From: Saccharopolyspora_D taberi | GTDB taxonomy: Bacteria; Actinomycetota; Actinomycetes; Mycobacteriales; Pseudonocardiaceae | Assembly (NCBI RefSeq): GCF_039534165.1 | Contig: NZ_BAAAUX010000010.1 | Coordinates: forward strand, 124,001 to 188,000 | Length of the DNA stretch: 64,000 nucleotides | Reading direction: 5' to 3' | Shown here: positions 24,714 through 32,970 of the stretch, piece after piece | Layout of the letters: each line of letters begins with the position of its first letter | Position numbering within the stretch: the first letter of the stretch is position 1 | Made by a program: the position numbers and the translations under genes | The notes under the pieces: generated by a model | Seen by the model: only the letters and a program-made list of their open reading frames with translations | Databases searched by the model: none | Told to the model about the DNA's origin: nothing

Positions 24714-25499
24714 TCAGATCTGGGGGCACGGCAGGTCGAGGCGCGGATCGCTGGTCAGGATCGCGTCGTTGAGCCGTCGGATGCGGGCGGAAGGCTCGAG
24801 TCCCAGGCTTGCCCGCAGCGTTTCGCGCGTGCGGCGGAAGACGCTCAACGCCTGGACCTGGCGCCCGGACCGGAACAGGGCGAGCATGTAGAGCCCCTGC
24901 AGGCTCTCGTTCAGCGGATCCTGTTCCGCCGCCTCGCACAGATCGCTGAGCAGGCCGTGGTGCCGCCCCAGCCGCAGCTCGGCGGCGAAGCACTGCTCGG
25001 CGGCGAAGCGCCGAGCTTCGTCCAGCGCGTTGATCCTGCTCCGCAAGCGCGGTCCCGGATGCACGTCGTTGAGCACGGGGCCGCGGCAGAGGTCCAGCGC
25101 CTGGCGGAGGAGATCGGACGCCACCGAGTCGTCCTGGGCCGCACGCCCCTCCTTCGTCAGCTTCGTGAACTCGCGGAGGTCGAAGAACTCCGCTTCTCCG
25201 ACCTTGAGCAGGTAGCCGCGCTGACCGGTGACGAGCCTGCCCCGAGCGTGCGGGAGGGAGTCCGCCTCCAGCGGTGCCGCCAGCAGCTTCCGGAGTTGCC
25301 GGATGTAGGTGTGCAGCGTGGCGGTCATGGTCCGCGGCGGGTTCCCGTCCCACAGTTCTTCGGCGCAGGCGTCGGTGGAAACGAATTCGTTGGCGTTGAG
25401 CAGCAGGAGCGACAGGAGCTGACGCGGTTTCGGAGCGCTGGGAACGCAGGAAACGTCACCCGCGCCGACGCGCAGATCCCCCAGTATTCGAAAATCCAT
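24714..25499 (-). CDS. SARP-type transcriptional activator (BTAD domain)
   Basis: 261-aa regulator of the AfsR/DnrI/RedD class. The N-terminal winged helix starts MDFRILGDLRVG and includes PKPRQLLSLLLLNANEFVSTDACAEELW and TYIRQLRKLL. The bacterial transcriptional activation domain (about 95-245) holds TPR-like helices such as ESLQGLYMLALFRSGRQVQALSVFRRTRETL. SARPs usually switch on an adjacent antibiotic cluster by binding direct heptamer repeats. GGGGGA precedes ATG 25499. The nearest candidates for control are the SDR and deoxysugar genes to the right (inference). Confidence 0.9.
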   Translation of the reverse strand: MDFRILGDLRVGAGDVSCVPSAPKPRQLLSLLLLNANEFVSTDACAEELWDGNPPRTMTATLHTYIRQLRKLLAAPLEADSLPHARGRLVTGQRGYLLKVGEAEFFDLREFTKLTKEGRAAQDDSVASDLLRQALDLCRGPVLNDVHPGPRLRSRINALDEARRFAAEQCFAAELRLGRHHGLLSDLCEAAEQDPLNESLQGLYMLALFRSGRQVQALSVFRRTRETLRASLGLEPSARIRRLNDAILTSDPRLDLPCPQI

Positions 25500-26031
25500 G
25501 ATCCCCCTAGCATTGTTTGCAGTTTCAACCAGGGAGCGCGTCGATTGCCCCTCGATCGATACAGCAGAGCCCGTCGTGGCGAGTCATCGTGCCACTGGCG
25601 AACGGCCCGGGGAAACTGAGTACCACTCCTGGTTGAGCCCGGTCGAGCCGGGTGTGAGAAATATCAATAAAGAATGGAAACGCGCAACAAATCCAGTGAA
25701 GTGAAGATCGTTCAGGAAACCGCGTGTCACCAGGTGATTCCCAGGGATTGGAGCGGGTCGTGCTCCCGGGTGTTCCCGGGAGATCGTCTGAACGGCGTAG
25801 TGAAAGATGGGCCGACCGTGGACGGTTGTGCGGTTCCGGACGCCGTTTCGGCAAGCATCGGATTCCCGATGGAACTTATTGTCATCCCTATTGGTCCTCC
25901 CCTTCGGCCGTCGCTAGTGTCGGGATCGTCCGTGCTGACGCGCATCGCCGCGCGGGTCCGCGGTCCCGGCGGTGCGGGCCGGAGCGCGAATACTGGGGAT
26001 TTTTCGGAGAGCGCTGGAAAAGGAGCGCAGA
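25500..26031. other. AT-richer divergent gap between the SARP and SDR genes
   Basis: 532 bp with no convincing gene; a frame from 25674 lacks a ribosome site, shows unbiased codon third positions and runs out of frame into the SDR gene. Direct repeats TTGAGCC (25633-25639) and TCGAGCC (25643-25649) resemble a SARP box, with TATCAA 13 nt further on. A possible promoter is TTGGTC (25891-25896) / TAGTGT (25915-25920), 18-bp spacing, pointing toward the SDR gene. Confidence 0.5.
25633..25667 (+). promoter_or_regulatory. Candidate SARP-binding direct repeat
   Basis: TTGAGCC and TCGAGCC start 10 bp apart, followed by TATCAA (25662-25667). SARP sites are heptamer direct repeats spaced about one helical turn apart just before a -10 box, so the layout fits, though only two half-sites are seen. 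Confidence 0.3.
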
Positions 26032-26811
26032 GTGGATTTCGAGAACAAGGTGGTCCTGATTACCGGCGGCGGTGGCGGCGTCGGAAAGCTCGCCGCGCAG
26101 CGCTTTCTGGAGGAAGGGGCGAACGTCGTTCTCAACAGCCGGCGCCAAGAGGTGCTCGATGCTGCCAGGGACGAGATCGATCCTTCCGGCGAGCGGGTTC
26201 GGCTCTTCGCCGGCGATGTGAGCGAACCGCGAACCGCGAAGGCGCTCGTCGCTGCCGCGGTGGACCGTTTCGGCCGGGTGGACGTCCTGGTGAACAGCAC
26301 CGGGATCTTCCGGCCCACGCCGTTCCTGGAACAGACCGAGGAGCACTTCCAGGAGGCCCTCGACTCCATTCTCCGGCCGACGTTCTGGACGTCCCAGGCG
26401 GCGGCGTCGCAGATGCGGGGGCGTGGCGGGGCGATTGTGAACGTCGGCTCCATGTGGGCGGCCGACGCGATCTCCACGACTCCCACCAGCGCCTATTCCG
26501 CGGCCCAGGCCGGACGTCACGCGCTGACCAAGAACCTCGCGATCGAGTTGGCCGCCGAGAACGTCCGGGTCAACACGGTCGCGTTGGCCTTCGTGGAGAC
26601 GCCGGCCTACGAGCGGTTCATGTCCGGCGAGCAGGCCAGGGAGGTGCTCGACTCGGTGCACGCGTTTCACCCGCTGGGCCGCCACGGGCAGCCCGCCGAC
26701 GTGGTCGAAGCGATCCTCTTCCTCGCGAGCGAGAAGGCCGGATGGATCACCGGCGCGACCTTGCCCGTCGACGGTGGTGTGCTGGCGGGGCGCAGCCCCG
26801 CCGCGAGGTGA
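26032..26811 (+). CDS. Short-chain dehydrogenase/reductase with altered catalytic site
   Basis: 259 aa from GTG 26032, with AAGGAG 7 nt upstream; earlier in-frame starts lack this. The NAD(P) motif TGGGGGVGK (residues 11-19) and VNSTGI are near normal. Ser140 (NVGSMWA) and Tyr155 (AYSAAQAG) are present, but the catalytic Lys of YxxxK is replaced by Gln159. The C-terminal GWITGATLPVDGG is typical of classical SDRs. The Lys normally orients the nicotinamide ribose and lowers the Tyr pKa, so activity may be weak or different. It stands between SARP and wecB; its substrate is unknown. Confidence 0.85.
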   Translation: MDFENKVVLITGGGGGVGKLAAQRFLEEGANVVLNSRRQEVLDAARDEIDPSGERVRLFAGDVSEPRTAKALVAAAVDRFGRVDVLVNSTGIFRPTPFLEQTEEHFQEALDSILRPTFWTSQAAASQMRGRGGAIVNVGSMWAADAISTTPTSAYSAAQAGRHALTKNLAIELAAENVRVNTVALAFVETPAYERFMSGEQAREVLDSVHAFHPLGRHGQPADVVEAILFLASEKAGWITGATLPVDGGVLAGRSPAAR

Positions 26812-26867
26812 GCCAACACGCGAAAGGGCTGACTCGGCAAACGCATTCCTGAAAAAGAAACGACCAC

Positions 26868-26894
26868 GCGCTGCCCGTGCCGCACGGGCAGCGC
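26868..26894 (+). terminator. Hairpin after the SDR gene
   Basis: Thirteen-bp stem GCGCTGCCCGTGC / GCACGGGCAGCGC around a single base, 56 bp after the SDR stop. No T-run. Confidence 0.55.
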
Positions 26895-27068
26895 CTAATG
26901 CTGTGCACGGCCGGTCGAAGCGGTAAGGAATGCTCTCTTTTCGGGCTCTAGAAGTTCTTCAGAGGATTTCTGGGGGACGCGGTTAGGCTCGTACCCGAAG
27001 AATTCCGCTGAAGGTTCTTTCGTCGCGCATTCCACGTTCGGGCGCGACCGATTCACGGAAGGAGGCCC

Positions 27069-28256
27069 ATGCGCTCGATCGCTCTCGTCCTCGGAACTCG
27101 TCCCGAGGCGATCAAATGCGCGCCGGTCGTCCACGCGCTCCGGGCCGATCCCCGATTCGACCTCACGCTGATCTCCACCGGCCAGCACCGCGAGATGCTC
27201 TACGAAGCCCTGAGCATCTTCGACCTCGAACCGGACATCGATCTCGAGGTCATGCGGGCGAAACAAACCCCCACCCAAGTGACCTACCGATCGCTGGAGG
27301 GGCTCTCGCACCATGTCGATCCGGGCCGGACCGACGCGGTGCTCGTCTACGGCGACACCGCGAGCTCGTTCGCCGGCGCGCTTTTCGGGGTTCAGAACCG
27401 CATCCCGGTCGTGCACCTGGAGGCGGGTCTGCGCAGCGGGAACCTCCACTCGCCGTTCCCGGAGGAGGCCAACCGCAGGATGATCGGCCAGATCGCCTCG
27501 TTGCACCTGGCCGCGACACCGGGGAACGGGGAGAACCTGGTCCGGGAGGGGATCGACCCGGATTCGGTCCGCATCACCGGCAATCCCATCGTCGACGCGT
27601 TGCGGTGGATCGGTGAACACGGCCATTCCTACGGCAACCCCGCGCTCGACGATCTCGACACGGACCCGCGGCGGGTCGTCCTGGCCTCCGCGCATCGCCG
27701 CGAGAGCTGGGGCGAACTCGCCGAAATCGCGCAGGCCCTGGCCGACATCGCCGCCGACCCCGGCGTCCGGGTCGTCGTGCCGATGCACCCCAATCCGGTG
27801 GTCCGGGACGCGATGCTGCCGAAGATCGGCGGCCATCCCAACATCACGGTCGTCGACTCGCTCCCGTACCCGGGGTACTGCCGGTTGATGCGGCGCAGTG
27901 ACCTCATCGTTTCCGACAGCAACGGCGCTGAGGAAGAAGGCCCGTCGCTCGGGAAGAAGACACTCGTGCTGCGCGAGGTCACCGAGCGGCACGAAGGGAT
28001 CGAGGCGGGCCTGGCGCAACTGGTCGACAGGAGCGCCGACGCCATCGCGGGCACCGCATCCGCGCTGCTGCGCGAACCGCTCGGGCCGCGGGCGACCGAC
28101 CTGGCGATCAGCCCGTACGGCGACGGAAGGGCTTCCGAACGGATCGCCGCCGCCCTGGCCCACTACTTCGGCGACGGCCCCCCGATCGTCCCTTTCACCC
28201 CCACCCGCCAGTCGGCGCCGGGGCGCGGTGGCAACCACGTCGGTGCCGCCCCGTAA
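27069..28256 (+). CDS. UDP-N-acetylglucosamine 2-epimerase (WecB-like)
   Basis: 395-aa GT-B-fold, non-hydrolysing epimerase family converting UDP-GlcNAc to UDP-ManNAc. GGAAGGAGG lies 4 nt before ATG 27069. Motifs: LVLGTRPEAIKCAP, ISTGQHREML, VYGDTASS with the conserved Asp96, HLEAGLRSGN, FPEEANRRM, and ASAHRRESWG. The usual TDSGGIQEEAPSLG block is altered to SDSNGAEEEGPSLG, and VQGDT reads VYGDT, so substrate or efficiency may differ. Placement at the head of a deoxysugar cassette is unusual; it may feed another glycan or act on a different NDP-sugar. Confidence 0.85.
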   Translation: MRSIALVLGTRPEAIKCAPVVHALRADPRFDLTLISTGQHREMLYEALSIFDLEPDIDLEVMRAKQTPTQVTYRSLEGLSHHVDPGRTDAVLVYGDTASSFAGALFGVQNRIPVVHLEAGLRSGNLHSPFPEEANRRMIGQIASLHLAATPGNGENLVREGIDPDSVRITGNPIVDALRWIGEHGHSYGNPALDDLDTDPRRVVLASAHRRESWGELAEIAQALADIAADPGVRVVVPMHPNPVVRDAMLPKIGGHPNITVVDSLPYPGYCRLMRRSDLIVSDSNGAEEEGPSLGKKTLVLREVTERHEGIEAGLAQLVDRSADAIAGTASALLREPLGPRATDLAISPYGDGRASERIAAALAHYFGDGPPIVPFTPTRQSAPGRGGNHVGAAP

Positions 28257-28354
28257 GACGCCGGCTCACTTCCAGCTCACGTCTCCAACACGCTCCTGCA
28301 GGCTCGGGGCAGCGCTGTCCTCGCGTTGTCCTGCGGATTCAACGAGGGATGGAC

Positions 28355-29425
28355 ATGAAGGCATTGGTACTGTCCGGCGGAAAAGGGACCAGGTTGCGTC
28401 CCTTCACGCACTCCTTGGCCAAACAACTGGTTCCGGTGGCCAACAAACCGGTGCTCGTGCACTGCCTGGAAACGATCCGCGACATCGGTGTGCGCGAGGT
28501 CGGAATCATCGTCGGCGACAACGCCGACGAGATCGAGAAGGTCATCGGGGGAAACTCCGCGATCGCGGCGGACATGCACATCACCTACATCAAGCAGGAC
28601 CAGCCGCTCGGGCTGGCACACTGCGTGCTGATAGCCGAGGAATTCCTCGCCGACGACGACTTCGTCATGTACCTCGGTGACAACGTCCTGGGTGATGGGA
28701 TCGGCGAGGCCGCGCGTCGTTTCCGGCAGACCCGGCCGGATGCGCACCTCCTGGCGGCGAAGGTGTCGGATCCGCGGCAGTACGGGGTCGTGGAGGTCGA
28801 TCACGACGGGATCGTCCGCGCGCTGGTCGAAAAGCCCGAGAAGCCGCGCAGCGATCTCGCGGTCATGGGGGTCTACTTCTTCACGCCCGCGATCCACCGG
28901 GCGGTGCGATCCATCCGCCCGAGCGGTCGCGGCGAGCTGGAGATCACCGACGCGATCCAGCACCTGGTCTCGTCCGGGGCGAAGGTCACGGCCGAGGCCT
29001 ACCCCGGTTACTGGAAGGACACCGGAAGCATCGATGACCTCATCGAGTGCAACCGGGTCCTGCTCGACCGGTGCGCCGGCGACGTCCGCGGTCAGGTGGA
29101 CGAACGCAGCGAGCTGCGCGGCCCCGTGATCGTCGAGGAGGGGGCGACGGTGAGCGGTTCCGACCTGGTCGGCCCGCTGGTGATCGGTGCGGGCTCGGTC
29201 GTGACCGACAGCAGGGTCGGCCCGTACACCGCGGTGGAGCGGGACTGCGTGATCACCGGGTCCGCGGTCGAGAACTCGATCTTGCTGGAAGGTGCCCGGG
29301 TGCTCGGCGTGGCGGGCGTTCGCGATTCCGTCGTCGGCAGGTGGGCGCACGTGCGCTCGGCCGGCGGGCAGGAGCGCAACCGCGTGCTGATCGGCGATCA
29401 CGCGTCTGTGGAGGTGGCCGCATGA
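28355..29425 (+). CDS. Glucose-1-phosphate thymidylyltransferase, long (StrD-like) form
   Basis: Makes dTDP-glucose from glucose-1-phosphate and dTTP, first step of deoxysugar synthesis. ATG 28355 has GAGGG 6 nt upstream; ATG 28349 would abut it. 356 aa: nucleotidyltransferase domain (1-235) with ALVLSGGKGTRLRPFTHSLAKQLVPVANKP, LGDNVLGDGI and EKPEKPRSDLAVMGVYFF, then a left-handed beta-helix tail (about 240-350, VGPLVIGAGSVVTDSRVGPYTAV). The long form is the one found in antibiotic clusters such as streptomycin StrD. The stop overlaps the next ATG (ATGA). Confidence 0.92.
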   Translation: MKALVLSGGKGTRLRPFTHSLAKQLVPVANKPVLVHCLETIRDIGVREVGIIVGDNADEIEKVIGGNSAIAADMHITYIKQDQPLGLAHCVLIAEEFLADDDFVMYLGDNVLGDGIGEAARRFRQTRPDAHLLAAKVSDPRQYGVVEVDHDGIVRALVEKPEKPRSDLAVMGVYFFTPAIHRAVRSIRPSGRGELEITDAIQHLVSSGAKVTAEAYPGYWKDTGSIDDLIECNRVLLDRCAGDVRGQVDERSELRGPVIVEEGATVSGSDLVGPLVIGAGSVVTDSRVGPYTAVERDCVITGSAVENSILLEGARVLGVAGVRDSVVGRWAHVRSAGGQERNRVLIGDHASVEVAA

Positions 29426-30372
29426 GGATCCTGGTCACCGGCGGTGCTGGGTTCATCGGTTCGCACTACGTGCGCACCACGTTGAACAGCACGGACGACG
29501 TCCGCATCACGGTTCTGGACAAGCTCACCTACGCGGGCAACACCGCGAACCTGCCGATGGAGCACCCGCGGTTGGACTTCGTCAAGGCCGACGTCTGCGA
29601 TGCGGTGGCGGTGGGCGAGGTGCTTCCCGGCCACGACGCGGTCGTGCACTTCGCCGCCGAGTCCCATGTGGACCGCTCGATCGAAGGTCCCGGCGAGTTC
29701 ATGCGCACCAACGTGGTGGGCACGCAGACGCTGCTGGACGGTTGCGTCAGGGCCGGGGTCGGCACCGTCGTCCACGTATCCACCGACGAGGTGTACGGGT
29801 CCATCTCGGAGGGTTCCTGGACCGAGGACGAGCCACTCCTGCCGAATTCGCCCTATGCCGCTTCGAAAGCGGGATCGGACCTCGTCGCGCGGTCGTTCTG
29901 GCGCACCCACGGCCTCGATGTCCGGACCACTCGATGCTCCAACAACTACGGCCCGTACCAGCACATCGAGAAGATGCTCCCGCTGTTCATCACGAACCTG
30001 CTCAGCGGCGAACAGGTGCCTCTCTACGGCGACGGCGGCAACATCCGCGAGTGGCTGCACGTCGACGACCACTGCCGGGCCATCAACCTGGTCCTCCAGC
30101 GCGGACGGGCGGGGGAGATCTACAACATCGGCGGTGGCAGCGGGCTGACCAACCGCGAGATGACCGACCGGGTTCTGCGGTTGTGCGGAGCGGACTGGAG
30201 CATGGTGCGCGCGGTTGCTGACCGGAAAGGGCACGACCTGCGCTACGCGGTCGACGACCGGAAGATCCGCACCGAACTGGGTTATGCGCCCCGGTGGTCG
30301 CTTGATGACGGATTGCGCGAGCTCGTGGAGTGGTACCGCACGAACACCGGCTGGTGGAAAACGGGCGTGTGA
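29422..30372 (+). CDS. dTDP-glucose 4,6-dehydratase
   Basis: 316-aa extended SDR (RmlB/StrE type) forming dTDP-4-keto-6-deoxyglucose. NAD motif GGAGFIGSH (residues 7-15). The active site has STDEVYG, with the D-E acid/base pair, and YAASKAGSDLV with Tyr and Lys. RCSNNYGPYQ and IREWLHVDDHC are dehydratase signatures. ATG 29422 overlaps the thymidylyltransferase stop and has GGAGG upstream. Second step of the predicted pathway. The start codon within a longer open frame from 29047 was chosen by motif and ribosome site. Confidence 0.94.
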   Translation: MRILVTGGAGFIGSHYVRTTLNSTDDVRITVLDKLTYAGNTANLPMEHPRLDFVKADVCDAVAVGEVLPGHDAVVHFAAESHVDRSIEGPGEFMRTNVVGTQTLLDGCVRAGVGTVVHVSTDEVYGSISEGSWTEDEPLLPNSPYAASKAGSDLVARSFWRTHGLDVRTTRCSNNYGPYQHIEKMLPLFITNLLSGEQVPLYGDGGNIREWLHVDDHCRAINLVLQRGRAGEIYNIGGGSGLTNREMTDRVLRLCGADWSMVRAVADRKGHDLRYAVDDRKIRTELGYAPRWSLDDGLRELVEWYRTNTGWWKTGV

Positions 30373-30450
30373 CCGCTCCTCGAACCGATCCCGGAATTTC
30401 CAGCCGGGCCGAAGGGCTCGGCGCTCCGTCCCGAAAAACTTCCGCGGGGA

Positions 30451-30477
30451 AGCCGGATCCGCAAACGGGATCCGGCT
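30451..30477 (+). promoter_or_regulatory. Hairpin in the gap before the 2,3-dehydratase gene
   Basis: Ten-bp perfect stem AGCCGGATCC / GGATCCGGCT with a 7-nt loop. It may separate expression of the first two from the last two cassette genes, or stabilise the upstream mRNA. No T-tract follows. Confidence 0.4.
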
Positions 30478-30504
30478 CCCGGCTGCCATGAAAGGAGAGC
30501 TGCC

Positions 30505-31848
30505 ATGACCCGGACGACAGATTTCCACGAATGGTTCACCGATCAGAAAAGCAGGTTCCCCTACCACGTGAAGCGGTGCCCGCTGGACCAGCTGGAAGGC
30601 TGGTACGTCGACGAACGCACTGGCGACATCCGGCACCGGAGCGGACGGTTCTTCACGGTGGAAGGCGTGGAGATCAGNNNNNNNNNNNNNNNNNNNNNNN
30701 NNNNNNNNNNNNNNNNNNNNNNNNNNNNNNNNNNNATCCTCGGAATCGTGGTCCGCAGGTTCGACGGGATTCCGCATTTCCTGATGCAGGCCAAGATGGA
30801 GCCCGGAAACATCAACCTCCTCCAGCTGTCGCCCACGGTGCAGGCGACTCGCAGCAACTACACGCGAATCCACCAGGGCAAGGCGGTGCCCTACCTGGAG
30901 TACTTCGTCGCACCCCGTCCGGGGCGGGTGCTGTCCGACGTCCTGCAGTCCGAGCAGGGGTCCTGGTTCCTGCACAAGCGGAACCGGAACATGATCGTCG
31001 AAATCGACGAGGACGTTCCGGTGCTCGACGGGTTCCGCTGGGTTTCCGAACCGGAGATGAGCGAACTGCTCCGGATCGACAACCTGGTCAACATGGATTC
31101 GCGCACGGTCCTCGCCGACTACAGCCACACCGGGGAAGGCGAACCCGCGGCCGGTGACGACGACTCGTTCCGGCAGGCGCTCGCCAACGCTTTCCTCCCC
31201 GGTGCTCCTTCCCGGCACCGGAGCGAAGAGCTGCGCAGCTGGTTGACCGAGGCGAAGACCCGGTACCGGCTGGAGCGGACCCGCGTGCCGCTGAACAGCG
31301 TCCCGAGCTGGATCCGGGAGCGCGACGAGGTCAGCCACGAGTTCGGCAGGTACTTCTCGGTCGTCGGCGTGGACGTCGAGGCAGGCAGTCGTGAGGTGGC
31401 GAGCTGGTCGCAGCCGATGATCGCGCCGCGGTCCATGGGAGTGGTGGGGGCGCTGACCAAGCGGATCGGGAACGTGCTGCACGTGCTCGTGCGCGCGCAC
31501 ACCCAGGCGGGGACCTTCGACATCGTCGAGATCGGCCCCACAGTGCAGTGCGCGCCCGGAAACTACGAGGGGGTCGACCAGGAGCGGTGGCCGCCGTTCC
31601 TCCACGACCTGTTGATGGCGCCGGCCTCCCAGGTGCGGTTCGACGCCGTGCACTCGGAGGAGGGTGGACGCTTCTACCACGCGACGAACCGGTACCTCGT
31701 GGTCGAGATCGACGACGGGGTGGCCGACGAACCCGGGGACGACTTCGTCTGGATGACCGCGGGCCAACTCGCGGACCGGGTCAGCCACGGCGGGAACGTC
31801 AACGTCGAAGCACGGAACCTGCTCACCTGCCTCCGCTTTCTCCGTTGA
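30505..31848 (+). CDS. NDP-hexose 2,3-dehydratase (contains assembly gap)
   Basis: Removes water across C2-C3 of NDP-4-keto-6-deoxyglucose, committing the sugar to the 2-deoxy series (SpnO, TylCVI and EryBVI family). Two homologous halves: VEGVEI...IVVRRFDGIPHFLMQAKMEPGNINLLQLSPTVQ-type and VVGVDVEAGSREVASW...VGALTKRIGNVLHVLVRAHTQAG-type; each then repeats QxxxxNY and a SEQG/SEEGGRFYH segment. Ns occupy 30678-30735, in the first repeat. The reading frame is kept, and the second repeat predicts 20 residues there, equal to the gap. 447 aa including the gap. AAAGGAG precedes the ATG. Confidence 0.92.
   Translation: MTRTTDFHEWFTDQKSRFPYHVKRCPLDQLEGWYVDERTGDIRHRSGRFFTVEGVEIXXXXXXXXXXXXXXXXXXXXILGIVVRRFDGIPHFLMQAKMEPGNINLLQLSPTVQATRSNYTRIHQGKAVPYLEYFVAPRPGRVLSDVLQSEQGSWFLHKRNRNMIVEIDEDVPVLDGFRWVSEPEMSELLRIDNLVNMDSRTVLADYSHTGEGEPAAGDDDSFRQALANAFLPGAPSRHRSEELRSWLTEAKTRYRLERTRVPLNSVPSWIRERDEVSHEFGRYFSVVGVDVEAGSREVASWSQPMIAPRSMGVVGALTKRIGNVLHVLVRAHTQAGTFDIVEIGPTVQCAPGNYEGVDQERWPPFLHDLLMAPASQVRFDAVHSEEGGRFYHATNRYLVVEIDDGVADEPGDDFVWMTAGQLADRVSHGGNVNVEARNLLTCLRFLR
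30678..30735. other. Assembly gap of 58 Ns
   Basis: Undetermined bases within the 2,3-dehydratase gene. Comparing the two internal repeats of the protein suggests about 60 missing bases, so the gap length looks realistic. Confidence 1.
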
Positions 31849-31880
31849 GCGGTTCGGCACTGCATTGAGGATGGTGCGAC

Positions 31881-32891
31881 ATGGATCTTCCCGGCCACCG
31901 GGCTCGGCCGATCGGCCTCGGGCTTCTGGGATGCGCCGACATCGCCACCCGGCGCGTGCTTCCCGCTGTGCGAGCCACTCCCGGTATCCGGCTCGCGGCG
32001 GTGGCCAGCCGCACGGCGGCGCGAGCCGAGTCGGTGGCCGCGGAGTTCGGTGGCCGCCCGGTCCGCGACTACCGGGCTGTGCTGGGCAGCCCTGATGTCG
32101 ACGCGGTTTACGTTCCCCTGCCGAACGAACTGCACGCGGACTGGATCGAGCGCGCACTGGCCGCGGGCAAGCACGTGCTCGCGGAGAAACCGTTGACGAC
32201 CTCGTTCGAGCGGACATCCGAACTCGTCGACGTCGCGTCGGCAGCCGGTTTGGTCCTCCGCGAGAACTTCATGTTCCTCCAGCATGTGCAGCACGAGCAC
32301 GTGCGGCGGCTCCTGGCCGAAGGGGCCGTGGGTGAGCTGCGCGTGCTGTCGGCCGCGTTCACCATCCCCCCGCGACCGCCGGACGACATCCGGTACCAGC
32401 CGTCGTTGGGCGGAGGTTCGTTGCTGGACAACGGCGTCTATCCGATCAAGGCGGCTCAGCTGTTCCTGGGCACGGGTCTCGATGTGCTGGGGGCGAACCT
32501 GCGTTGCGCCGCGGAGGTGGACACGGCGGGGAGCGCGCTCCTCGCCCGTTCCGATGGCGTCACCGCTCATCTGAGTTTCGGCATGGAGCACTTCTACACC
32601 TCGCGGTACGAACTGCACGGGAGCGCGGGGCGCATCACGGTGGACCGGGCGTTCACCCCACCAGCGACGTACGCGCCGGTGATCAAGCTCGAACGAGAGG
32701 ACGGTACCCACGAGATCCCGGTCGAACCCGACGACCAGTACGCCAAGTCCATCGCTGCCTTCGTGCGGGCCGTGCGCGGCTCCGGTGAACCGACCGGCGC
32801 GGAGGTGGTGGATCACGCCCGCCTGGTGAGGGATGTTCGGAAAATGGCGGAGAAGGCACCGCTCGCCACCCCGGCGGCGGACGGGCGGTGA
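31881..32891 (+). CDS. NDP-hexose 3-ketoreductase (Gfo/Idh/MocA family)
   Basis: 336-aa partner of the 2,3-dehydratase (SpnN, TylCII and KijD10 family): reduces the unstable 3,4-diketo intermediate to NDP-4-keto-2,6-dideoxyhexose. Nucleotide motif GLGLLGCADIATRRVLPA; the substrate pocket includes LAEKPLTTS (Lys of EKP) and the catalytic region SLGGGSLLDNGVYPIKAAQLFLG with Tyr. It starts ATG 31881 after GAGG. Last gene of the cassette. No further ketoreductase, aminotransferase, epimerase or glycosyltransferase gene follows in the window. Confidence 0.92.
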   Translation: MDLPGHRARPIGLGLLGCADIATRRVLPAVRATPGIRLAAVASRTAARAESVAAEFGGRPVRDYRAVLGSPDVDAVYVPLPNELHADWIERALAAGKHVLAEKPLTTSFERTSELVDVASAAGLVLRENFMFLQHVQHEHVRRLLAEGAVGELRVLSAAFTIPPRPPDDIRYQPSLGGGSLLDNGVYPIKAAQLFLGTGLDVLGANLRCAAEVDTAGSALLARSDGVTAHLSFGMEHFYTSRYELHGSAGRITVDRAFTPPATYAPVIKLEREDGTHEIPVEPDDQYAKSIAAFVRAVRGSGEPTGAEVVDHARLVRDVRKMAEKAPLATPAADGR

Positions 32892-32970
32892 CAGCCCGTC
32901 GGCGTTGGGCGGCCCGAGCTTGTCAGCTGCTGTAGGTTGAAATCCCCATCCTCATCGGGGAGGACGCCGC

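Noticed and set aside
25674..26852. Plus-strand frame starting METRNKSSEVKIVQE
   Set aside because: No ribosome site, weak third-position GC bias, and it overlaps the well-supported SDR gene in another frame.
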